Assembly (NCBI GenBank): GCA_037975125.1
Contig: CM075855.1
Coordinates: 81,405,085-81,469,084, forward strand
From: Latrodectus hesperus
Taxonomy: Eukaryota > Arthropoda > Arachnida > Araneae > Theridiidae
Direction: 5' to 3'
Length of the DNA: 64,000 bases
Each line of letters starts with the position of its first letter. Within the stretch, counting starts at the first letter, position 1. This document shows, piece after piece, positions 55,560-64,000 of the stretch. The notes below the pieces were generated by a model. That model saw only the letters and a list, made by a program, of their open reading frames with translations. It did no database searches and was not told where the DNA came from. Both the position numbers and the translations under genes were made by a program.

Positions 55560-57260
55560 AAAAAATTACTTGAATTTGTGTGGAAGTTAATGATGCAATC
55601 AATAAATCCCAGATTTAACGCAGATAAAATAAAAATATATTTATGTATTTTTTTTTTTAGTGAATGTAAATTAATGTTATCACAAATAATTACTTAAAAA
55701 TAAATGGAAACAATCCAAAAGTATTTATTAACATAACACTAAGCACTTTAAAATCGAAAATGCAATGACATTTCTTAACATTTAGAAATCCTAATTGAAA
55801 AGATTAAAACCGAAAATTAATATAAAATTTTAATAAATTTGCAAATTTCTTTAAAAAAATTTATAAAGCTAATTCGTATACCGATACTTAAGAGACATGG
55901 CGGATCCAATTTTGTAAATATTAATAATACCATTCCACACACAGGCAAAAAAAAAAAAAAAAAAAAAAAAACAATATTTCTTAAAAAAAATTTAATTAAA
56001 AATTGAATTTTGAAAAATGAAATTTGAAATTGGGAAAAATCTTCATTTCTCCGAATCATTAGTTTTTATTATTTTAAAAATTATTTTATTATTATTAATA
56101 TTTCTATCATTATTTTATTAATGTTATTATTTTTATTATTTTATCATTATATATTAATATTTTACTGTAGTTTTATTAATGCTTCTTTTTATTATTATTG
56201 AAAATTTCATTCCCTTCATGCGATAACCAGAAGAAAAATGACGATTGATGAATCACCAGAAGATGAGTTGTTTTTAAGAACAAGGAACATTTCCTTCTGA
56301 GAAGTGCACCGAATAATTTGAAGACTAAATATCGTTTTAGCCTCAAAAATAAGCCTCTCGAGACCGGGAACACTTTTATCACACTCTCCTTCCTGTCAAA
56401 TCGGGTGACGAAGCTAAACGGTCTTATCAAACGTTGGGGACACAATCCGTCCACGAGTGGCCAAGCGAGACGAACTTCCGCGAAAATCGTTTGCATTTTC
56501 TCAGGTAGTCCTTTTCGAATGAAAATCGCTCCGACCTCACGATTGTTCTTAAAAATTCAAATTAAGCTTATTAAAATACAGAAGTCAAAGAAAAGAAAGG
56601 GAATAATATCGTCTGATTCCTGTAAATACAATAATAACAGTTGGGCGTGCCAGCTAATAAAAAAAATGATAAAAGAAATATGGAACAAGAAACCGCAATG
56701 AGATATTTCTGTTGTGAATTGAAAATTCAAGATATTATTTCGCTTATTATGTAAAGTTTTAAATATTCTTTGCGGAACGGCACAGATGACACCCAGTTTG
56801 CAAAAATATATTTGTAATCTGAAAACTTCAGTATTATTTTCAGTTCATAGAATAAAAAGAAACGACCTCTTTTATTTGCTTTGATATTTGATTTGATTGA
56901 AAATATGGAATAAAAATTCTGTTCATTATACATTGGATGAAAATATCAGAAATAAAAAGTTTTGGGCGTCACATTTTTAAATAAAAATAAATTACTTATT
57001 TTATTTAGCAATATTGGCACAAAACGCTTGAAAAAATATTTTGAGAACAAGTAAAATAAAATATCAACAATAGAATAAAATAATATAACATTCATACTCC
57101 TATAAACTGTTTTATTATCATAAATTAGGTGCATACCATGATGATTCAGCAGCAATATTACATAATTTATTTGTTGCTTTCTTCTCACATTTCATTGTTG
57201 AACTCGAGAGATGATCTAACTTCTATTTATGGTTTAAAGAGGATTATAGACTTATTCTAC
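55560..57260. other. Non-coding region with one GC-richer island
   Basis: Mostly AT-rich, with a poly(A) run at 55946-55970. The segment 56350-56530 is clearly GC-richer and CpG-containing (CTCTCGAGACCGGGAAC, GTCCACGAGTGGCCAAGCG) and is open in more than one frame on both strands. No known domain or clear splice pair was recognised. It could be an isolated exon, a regulatory element or a transposon fragment. Confidence 0.35.
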
Positions 57261-57324
57261 AAAAGCCAGCCCGACATGGGAATTGAACCCATGCCCTGAC
57301 AAATTTAATGTAGAATGCTGGTTT

Positions 57325-57488
57325 GTTTGTTTGTTGCTCAACGGAGATTTTCTACACATGAAAGGCTGAATAGACCGCAACCTACAATTTAAAGTGGATT
57401 CTGAACCATAACAAGCATCTAAACCCAAGGTGAGAATTGATCCAACGAAGGGAAGAGAGCTAATTATTCGGCTACCATCTTGGCTGTC
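57325..57488 (-). repeat. tRNA-derived SINE, family S1
   Basis: Minus-strand copy. A perfect 12-bp target duplication GAATGCTGGTTT lies at 57313-57324 and 57489-57500. On the minus strand it runs from a tRNA-like head (GCCGAATAATTAGCTCTC), through GGTTCAGAATCCACTTTAAA, to CGTTGAGCAACAAACAAACA, showing that the family tail is a (CAAA)n repeat. It appears inserted in an older tRNA-like repeat, whose B-box-like GGGTTCAATTCCC lies at about 57277-57289 on the minus strand. Confidence 0.9.
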
Positions 57489-57762
57489 GAATGCTGGTTT
57501 TTCATCTACAAGCTCAGTCCATGTAATTCTGGACAAAAGTTTAAATTTCGATTCTGCCACTGATAAACAACAGTAAAGGATACATTATTTTTTTTAATCT
57601 TGAATAGACACGTTTGTTACGTAGGTACTGAAAACATACTGGTTTTTCCTTTTTTTTTACGAAATGTAAATAATGAAAAATGACCAAGTAACTTCGAAAA
57701 TTCCTATTAAAAGGCATTGTATTTCTCAAAGCCTTTGTTGCTACTTAGCGTTGTTATAGAAA

Positions 57763-57900
57763 CCACTAAATGAAATCTTTCATTATATGATATTAGAGCA
57801 TTAAATTATCAAACCACTAAACAAAATATCTTTCACTAAAGGATCAAACCACTAAATGATATCCTTCACTAAGTGATAAAACCACTAAATGATATCTTAT
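57763..57900. repeat. Short tandem repeat around CCACTAAATGATATC
   Basis: CCACTAAA recurs at 57763, 57814, 57849 and 57882 with TATCTTTCACTAA-like spacers. Irregular unit of 33-51 bp. Confidence 0.7.
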
Positions 57901-58481
57901 TATCTTGAACTTATGATGAGATTTAGCTTACTATTAGTGATTCATTAGAGTGGGAAGCTAATAATTTGTTGAATTTTGCTAATAGGTTCAAAATTAGTAT
58001 TTGAATTCTTGTTAATCAGTGACTGCAGCAAAAAAAAATTTCATCAAAATTAATTCATGCACAAAACAAGATTATAAACATACAAACCCTTAATAAATAG
58101 TATTGAAAAAAGGATTCTGCTTAAAACTTTTAAGCAACTACAGTGATACATGAAAATCAGCATACACTTGCGAATTTTCCCATTTTTTTAAAATAAAATG
58201 CAAATAAATTTCTTTTTCACGTTCGTACAGTTACCGGTATGAATTTGAATCATTATGTGTCTAATAGACATCAAACATTTTAAGATTATCATAATCATTT
58301 TCGGATTAAATTAAAAATATGCGTTTTTCAAACTCACAAAAGTGAGCATACAGTTGGATTTAAATAGATTTTTTCTGGAATTTGGCCAGCTTTTTATTGT
58401 CTTAACATATTTGTAAGAATTGTACCTTCTTTTATATAAGCATTAGAAGACATTTCTGAAATTTATTTTATTAATTTTAAA

Positions 58482-59773
58482 ATGGCAACTAAAAGAACTG
58501 AAACATCATTAGAAATCAGAGAACTGGTTATTAAAGGGCGCTCCGTGGCTGAGTGGACAAAGTATCACTCCGCTAATCGCTTGAGAGCGTAGGAGTGTGG
58601 GTTCGATTCCCACCGTGGCCCTGGGTGTTTTCTTCGTTATTCTTCTGTGGTTGTACATCTGTCATTGTGCTATTTGTCCTATTATCGACGAAGACTTACA
58701 AGCGGATCTCAAGAATCAAGCATACAAGTCTGAATATATATGTAGTGTAATAATAATAAAATGGTTATTAAATTGAAAAATGAGGCAAAATCACACAACC
58801 AAATAAGTCAAATTATGGGTAAAAGCAGAGCTACAGTGCAAGGAATAATAAGGAAATATAATTTGACGAAAACTACGGAAAACGTGTTTCGAACTGGTAG
58901 ACCACCAAAATTGACCGGTAGAGATAAAAGAGAAATCATTCGAACAATTCGTAATAATCCGAAAACTACTGCAGTAGACATAGCCAAACATCTTGAAAAG
59001 GTTAAAGAAACTGATATAAATCCAGAATGTGTTAGAAGAGCCTTGAGAGAAGGTTATAATAGCAGAGAATTCCGCGTAAAAAACCTATCATTAGTAAAAT
59101 CAATAGAGACAAAAGATTAGCATTGCGCATCTTCATGAAAACGATAATTTCGATTACTGGAGTAAAGTTATTTTTTACAGACGAATCTAAAGTTAGGCAT
59201 TTTTGGCTGGGATGGTAAGCAAAACGTTTGGCGAAAATCCGGAACAGAGTTAGAATTGATGAATCTGATTCCTTCAGTAAAACATGGCGGAGGTTCAGTG
59301 ATGGCTAGGGGCTGTTTTCTAGCTTCAGGTGTTGGCAATTTAGTCTTTATAGAAACCACTATGGATCGTTTTGTCTTTTTGAATATATTGATAAACAATT
59401 TGAAGCAATCAGTGAGAAAATTAGGCATGGGAAATGACTGGATATTCCAACTAGATCAGGATCCAAAGCACACACAGCTGGTGCTGTCAAGGAAGGGCTG
59501 TTGCACAACACTCCAAGACAACTGCACTCCCCTCCTCAAAGTCCTGACCTTAATCCTATCGAAGATTTATGGGATGAACTGGACAGAAGTATCAGAAAAA
59601 GGCAAATTAAAAGCAAAGGCGATGTTAAAAAGGCATTGCTTAAAGAATGGCAAAAAATCCCCCTCACAGTAACAAAAGGACTGGTCCATTCAATGTCTAA
59701 TCGTATGAGAGCTGTTTTAAATTCAAAAGGTGGACCAAAACTAAATATTAAAATTTGGAAATTTCAAACATAG
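58482..59773 (+). pseudogene. DD34E Tc1 transposase, interrupted
   Basis: The ATG at 58482 begins MATKRTETSLEIRELVIK. Here a 226-bp SINE plus an 11-bp target duplication intervene, and the frame resumes LKNEAKSHNQISQIMGKS. Helix-turn-helix domains follow, with GRPPKLTGRDKREI between them. The frame breaks near 59100. The first catalytic block FTDESKVRHF lies at about 59172, with a stop soon after. GGGSVMARGCF then follows, and the second Asp lies in WIFQLDQDPKHT. A frameshift precedes SPDLNPIEDLWDELDR, which carries the Glu, in the frame ending at 59773. Dead copy. Confidence 0.88.
58536..58761 (+). repeat. tRNA-Ser-like SINE, family S4, inserted in the transposase
   Basis: Starts GGGCGCTCCGTGGCTGAGTG with a canonical A box TGGCTGAGTGG. 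CCGCTAATC resembles the tRNA-Ser(GCU) anticodon loop. A B box GGTTCGATTCC with paired flanks and GGCCC at the tRNA end follow. About 140 bp of unrelated body then leads to a (TAA)n-type tail. The exact 11-bp direct repeat TGGTTATTAAA at 58525-58535 and 58762-58772 is the target duplication. The anticodon arm is enlarged and the acceptor stem has mismatches, so this is a SINE head, not a tRNA gene. The SINE's last A plus the duplicated TGG makes an accidental ATG at 58761. Confidence 0.93.
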
Positions 59774-59995
59774 ACTTTCCTGTATGTTCACTTTCGTGAC
59801 TTGTGAAATGGCTGATTCTCCAATATTTTATATTATTTTGTATCTAATGATAAAAAAAAACTGCTGTTAATTTAATTAATTTTTTGTTTCAAATCAATTT
59901 AAACAAGATTGAATTCAATTTTTATGTAAATATTTGAAATAAATAAGTTTCTGTTAATTTTGAAAGGTGTATGCTGACTTTCGTGTATCACTGTA

Positions 59996-60774
59996 ATTAC
60001 AAATATCGAAGTTTTATTTAGTCCTTCAATTATTTTTCACCAATGTTTGTTAAATACTTATCGAGTATAGATAACTTTCCTTAATCACTTTCCTTTGCTT
60101 TAATTCAATTTCATTAAGAACCAGACTGATTTAATTGTCGCTCTATTGTCACTTTCTCTGCTCACGAGATCTAATTCGACTGGGATCTTTAGTTTAAAAT
60201 AGTTTTGTGCCACATTAATTTATAATACACGTGAGAACAAAACTCATTAACTGTTTAATAGAAGAATAAAAGGATAAATGTTCATCCGTGTCAACTCAGT
60301 TGCTAATATTTAAATTTCACAACCATCCAAACCGTACTAGAACTAATAAGTTCTTGATGTTAAATGAATAGTCAAATTGTAAAAAAAGGATCGTCAGTGC
60401 AGCTCAAACAGATTGGTAAAATTAGCCTTTATTTAAGTTCGTGCTTGGAATAAATTCACCTTTCCGATGCAATATTACCATTCCTTCTTAAAAAAAAAAC
60501 TCTTAATACACTATTTATCTATCTTAGTTAAATCCCACCAGAATATTAAATTTTTATAATTATTTATGAATAAATCACTTGCATTCAGACACTTCTAAGA
60601 ATTATTGCTTGAAATTTTGCTTTTTTCGCATAGATCTTTCAATGCAGACTTAAAACTGATTCAGTTTCAATTATAAATTTGTGAAATAGTATTTTTAAAA
60701 TTTTTCGCTCAATATTAAACATGACAATTTTTAGAGTCATATTCAAAAAATAAAAAGAGTATCTCGAAAGAAAT
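59996..60774. other. AT-rich non-coding region
   Basis: No supported feature. Confidence 0.5.
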
Positions 60775-60810
60775 ATCTTTACATTGCAAATAAATCTTTA
60801 CATTGCAAAT
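60775..60810. repeat. 17-bp tandem duplication at a transposon breakpoint
   Basis: ATCTTTACATTGCAAAT occurs at 60775-60791 and 60794-60810, directly before the point where homology to Tc1 family A begins. Confidence 0.85.
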
Positions 60811-61753
60811 CGGTCGAGACCCTATGACTGTTAGCAGAATATGGAATCGATGGGTTCAGGACAATCATATGGAACGTCATGCAGGATCTCAGAGACCCCC
60901 CATCACTAACAGCAGAGAAGACAGACATCTTATCCGCATGGTCACAAGGGATCGTACAGCCACGTCACGAACCCTGAGTCGAGAAATGGAGTCATTTGCG
61001 AGGCGACAAGTTTCTGCTCGAACAGTTCGACGACGTTTGCAGCAGCATGGATTGTCTGCACGGTGACCATGGCTTCGGCTACCATTGACGCTGCGTCACA
61101 GACAGGAGTGCCTTCAATGGTGTGAGGTGTGATTAGCGACGAACCTGATGCGGGAATGGCATCACGTCATCTTTATAGATGAATCTCGGTTCTGTATACA
61201 GGACCATGATGGCCACATCCGTGTTTGGAGGCATCGTGGAGAACGCACATTGCCAGCTTGCATTGGACATCGCTATACTGGCCCATCTGCTGCAGTGATG
61301 GTATGGGGTGCCATTGGATACACGTATCGATCATCTCTTGTTCGCATTACCGGCATTTTGAACAGCAACCGTTACATTTCCGATGTGTTAAGGCTCGTGG
61401 CTCTGCCCTATCTTCGAGGCCTCCCTAATGCTTTGTTTCAACAGGATAATGCACAACCGCATGTTGCCCGTACTGTTCTGAACTTCCTTGATACAGAACA
61501 GGTTCGACTGTTACCCTGGCCAGCACGTTCTCCTGATCTGTCACCAATTGAGAACGTGTGGAACCAATTGAGAATGGTTGCCGAGCGATTGGCGCGCCAT
61601 CACTCACCATCCACTACTGTCGATAAACTCTGGCATAGTGTTGAAGCTGCATGGACTGAGATCCCCGTACGTGCCATACAATCTCTGTTTGACTCCATGC
61701 CTAGGCGGATAAATGCTGTTATTGCAGCCAGAGGTGGCTGCTCTGGGTACTGA
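60811..61753 (+). pseudogene. DD34E Tc1 transposase, truncated and broken
   Basis: The frame resumes at GRDPMTVSRIWNRWVQDN. A TGA replaces an Arg codon (CGA in the other copy) after QQHGLSAR at about 61064-61066. A 7-bp duplication near 61128 and the TGATG frameshift near 61148 follow. The frame from 61148 keeps VIFIDESRF (first Asp), FQQDNAQPHVA (second Asp intact, unlike copy 1) and SPDLSPIENVW (Glu). Just after the Glu block, ACCAATTGAGAA is duplicated and adds four codons. It ends GGCSGY with TGA at 61751-61753. Confidence 0.88.
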
Positions 61754-61888
61754 TTTCTCAAGATCTATACTTCCTAATTTCCTGTAAATCTAATCACTTA
61801 TTCTTTCCACTATAATGTATGTGTCCAATAAATATCGTTCTGTTATTTGTATTCATTTTTGGTGTAGCAATTTTAATGGCCAGTAGTG
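60811..61888 (+). mobile_element. Tc1-type DD34E transposon, family A, copy 2 (5'-truncated)
   Basis: Homology with the element at 33253-34659 begins abruptly at 60811, inside the first helix-turn-helix domain, and runs to the right TIR (GCAATTTTAATGGCCAGTAG) ending at 61888 with TA at 61889-61890. The left TIR, promoter and first ~50 codons are missing, so it cannot transpose. Confidence 0.9.
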
Positions 61889-61957
61889 TATTTTGCTTAT
61901 TTTTCTGCATAGCCTATACTTTGATCTAATATTTTATAAGCAGGACTTTACTTAGTT

Positions 61958-62195
61958 TAATTGAGGCCTGGGATTAAAACTTTTTTGGGGCTCCTTTCTG
62001 CTTCATAACAGCAAATTTTTTATTCAATTTGGCAAACGAATAAAAAATTAGTTTTTACGAAACATTTTATTCTATTCGACTGATAACGTAAACTAAACTT
62101 TCTGTTCGATTTAGGGACTTATCTAATGGAGAGGCTCATGGCAACTGCTTCTTATCCCTCTGCCTTAGTCACGCTCTGTTTATAAGCTCCTACAT
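61958..62195 (-). repeat. Dispersed repeat R6, copy 2
   Basis: Inverse orientation to copy 1 at 20290-20515. On the minus strand it reads GGAGCTTATAAACAGAGCGT, GACTAAGGCAGAGG, GCAGTTGCC, GTCGAATAGAA and AACTAAGTAAAGTCCTGC in the same order. Class unknown. Confidence 0.6.
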
Positions 62196-62200
62196 TTCCT

Positions 62201-62898
62201 TACATAATAGTTTAAAATGTCGAATTACATTTGAATTATCCCTATCGAAATTTTTCATAATTCCATCGATTCATTTTTTGTTTTTAAAATTAATACACGG
62301 CTTATAATTGGAAACAAAAGAAATCAATTTTATAAATTTTTACATTGAATTTAAGAAAAAGAACAAATATTTTATAACATACCATAACTACATTTCAACT
62401 TAATTGAAAGTGATTTAACTTCAATGTAATCAATAGCATTGTATTAATTTCTCCTGATGAAGATTGTGAATCCTTTTAATTTTCAATAAATAAAGTGATA
62501 ATAGACAAAGATTTTTCGGAATCATAAGAACATAGTGGATCACATTTTTCTGCAATTAGAGACATTTTCCAATTTTTCAAACTATAAATAAATTTTAAGG
62601 AATCCGTTAATGTGTTTTTTTTATTCTAGGTATCACTCATTATTACATTTTCAAAACTAGTAGATTCAAGTATTTTTATTTTGTATATTTGGAATGCTGC
62701 ATTAATAATTTATATTCATCAAAAGCGATGATAAGAACGAAATTGAAAACACAATAGAAGTTTTAGTAAGATAGTTACACTAAGACTTGAAAGGTTTGCT
62801 TCGCGAACCATGCCATTTTAACGAGAGTAAAATGCTCTTTTTCCCGTTTGCAAATTTTGTTTATTATCTATTTCAAAATAATTATTTTCTTACTGCAG
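62201..62898. other. AT-rich non-coding region
   Basis: No supported feature until a CTTACTGCAG acceptor-like site at 62889-62898. Confidence 0.5.
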
Positions 62899-63173
62899 CA
62901 TTTCAAACCGTCCACAGATCATTGGTGACGCTTCCGAGTGAACGCGACGCTGCACCATCTCCTAAGGGTCCCCCTACATTCACCAAGGTCACGAAGTTCC
63001 GGTCCTCTCACGAACGTGATCTGAATGAAGATCGAATTTCAAGAGTGCATTCCGACTTGACGAAGCTCTTCTTACCGATCAGGTGGGAGAGAGCTGAAAA
63101 TGCAGATGATCTGACTTGGGACGTGAGGGTAATGACTAATGACGTCACCTCATCCATTACTTTTCGTCTATAA
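62899..63173 (+). CDS. Possible terminal exon or transposon-derived open frame, unrecognised
   Basis: A GC-richer island in AT-rich DNA is open in only one plus-strand frame, reading LVTLPSERDAAPSPKGPPTF, then KVTKFRSSHERDLNEDRIS, WERAENADDLTWDVRVM and TSSITFRL before TAA (63171-63173). A pyrimidine-containing acceptor TTTTCTTACTGCAG precedes it and AATAAA lies at 63177-63182, a layout compatible with a last coding exon. The stretch ATTGGTGACGCTTCCGAG also recalls the leader downstream of the primer-binding site in some LTR retrotransposons, so a retroelement fragment is an equal alternative. No domain is recognised. The frame stays open upstream of the acceptor to 62787, probably by chance. 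Confidence 0.35.
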
Positions 63174-63182
63174 TTAAATAAA

Positions 63183-63764
63183 AACTGCTGAAATTTACTG
63201 GCACCACGTGATTATGTTCATTGGAGGGGTCAAGTGAAATTGAAGAATACAAAAATGAGATATCTGAGAAAAGATTAAGCGTAATTTTTTTTACATTGAT
63301 GTATTTACGTAGCTTGCAATAAACCTATATAAATGCTAGTGAGTGGATTGACATTGAAATTTACCATGAAACTTTTATTTATTTATTTCTTTGAATATTC
63401 ACTTCGCATTGCCATACGGGAAGATTTTTTAAAGATAGATAGCTTATTACAAGTTACATAAATTAAAACGTAAAAACGTCATTATGTAAAAAGAATTACT
63501 CTTACGTTACTCACAACTACCTCAGTTTTGTATTCTTAAACTTTACTTGGGCGCAGCTTGTCCTGATCTGGATCCTGCGCCACTAATTCGTGTGTTGCCA
63601 CTAAATCTCTCCGAAATTTAATTTATGTGCACACAAATTAAGTGATAGGAATACTCCTGAGCACTCTCCTTGATGGCAGCATCTGCTTCATAGTTGGCAA
63701 ACACAAAAGGGTAGTTTGTTTTAATTTGATTGATGATATACAGTGGCATTTAAATGCGACGTTT
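63183..63764. other. Non-coding region
   Basis: No supported feature. Confidence 0.45.
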
Positions 63765-63767
63765 GTA

Positions 63768-64000
63768 GAGGCTGCTGTCTTCCGGTTCATAAGGGAAATA
63801 GTTCTCATTGTCTGGAGATAGTGAATTAGAATCCTGACTTAACCGAAGATCCACCATGTTCACTAAAAACGACTGGGGTACGTTAAATAACTCCTCATCC
63901 TCCAAGTGAAAGGATGCCTCGGGGGTAGCAGGTCAAGTATTGGGGGATCTTGTACTTAGTCCCTACTTTTCCCACCCAGGTGCTTCCATCTAACTGCAAA
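63768..64000 (+). repeat. tRNA-derived SINE, family S2, copy 2 (cut by window end)
   Basis: Matches the copy at 44521-44822 in order: GTTCTCATTGTCTGGAGATA, a decayed B box GAATTAGAATCC, AACCGAAGATCCACCATGTT, GGGGTACGTTAAATAA, CCTCCAAGTGAAAGGATGCC and TAGCAGGTCAAGTATTGGG. The tail would lie beyond the window. Confidence 0.8.

Larger units (their letters stand above)
58141..59993 (+). mobile_element. IR/DR-type Tc1 transposon split by a SINE
   Basis: The outer TIR starts CAGTGATACATGAAAATCAG at 58141 and is mirrored at the right end (GCTGACTTTCGTGTATCACTG), with TA at 58139-58140 and 59994-59995. A second internal repeat, CACAAAAGTGAGCATACAG (about 58335) and its complement (about 59780-59800), resembles the outer end. 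Each terminus thus carries two similar direct repeats, the IR/DR arrangement known from Tc3 and Sleeping Beauty-type elements. Length without the SINE and one target repeat is about 1.6 kb, normal for Tc1. Confidence 0.92.

Noticed and set aside
58536..58622. Possible functional tRNA-Ser gene
   Set aside because: A and B boxes are good, but the anticodon arm is enlarged, acceptor pairing is imperfect, and the unit has a body, tail and target duplication, so it is a SINE head.

Overview
The window is a strongly A+T-rich stretch of a eukaryotic, almost certainly arthropod, genome. There are no operons, ribosome-binding sites or dense coding. Coding signal is limited to short spliced exons and decayed transposable elements. 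Several repeats (a 346-codon DD34E Tc1 transposase ending in GGCSGY, an RNase H-bearing LINE, several tRNA-headed SINEs) resemble what I know from spider genomes, so an araneomorph spider is my best guess. That is inference from memory and was not searched. Layout: 1-12.6 kb is essentially non-coding AT-rich DNA with two SINE copies. The only host gene I can support is the 3' end of a plus-strand gene: an internal exon (12616-12765), a 2-kb intron carrying a SINE, and a terminal exon (14772-15035) followed by a ~2.1-kb 3' UTR with poly(A) signals near 17.1-17.2 kb. I cannot name its product. From 18 to 27 kb lie several tRNA-derived SINEs, an internally deleted LINE, a deletion-derivative mariner-like element with complete ends, and an 80-bp tandem repeat. 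From 31.7 to 39.4 kb there is a transposon cluster: a decayed DD34E Tc1, a DD34E Tc1 and a long-TIR DDxD mariner-like element inserted 14 bp apart in one TA-rich tract, a SINE, and a 5'-truncated LINE with target-site duplications. From 39.7 to 47.4 kb there are long (AT)n arrays, a SINE with a CAA tail, and a short mariner deletion derivative with perfect 52-bp TIRs. From 48 to 55.2 kb there are two minisatellites (about 100-bp and 39-bp units). From 57 to 62.2 kb there are a nested SINE, an IR/DR-type Tc1 element split by a tRNA-Ser-like SINE with an exact 11-bp target duplication, and a truncated second copy of the DD34E Tc1. A second CAA-tail-type SINE runs off the right edge. No gene system works together here. 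The window records layered insertion and decay: SINEs in transposons, transposons in (TA)n tracts, and stop codons that look like CpG deamination. I found no convincing new molecular system. The most interesting signals are two SINE copies with fold-back inverted duplications at their 5' ends, an apparently shared TGATG frameshift in both copies of one Tc1 family, and a near-intact long-TIR element whose D-x41-D spacing suggests a less common Tc1/mariner clade.
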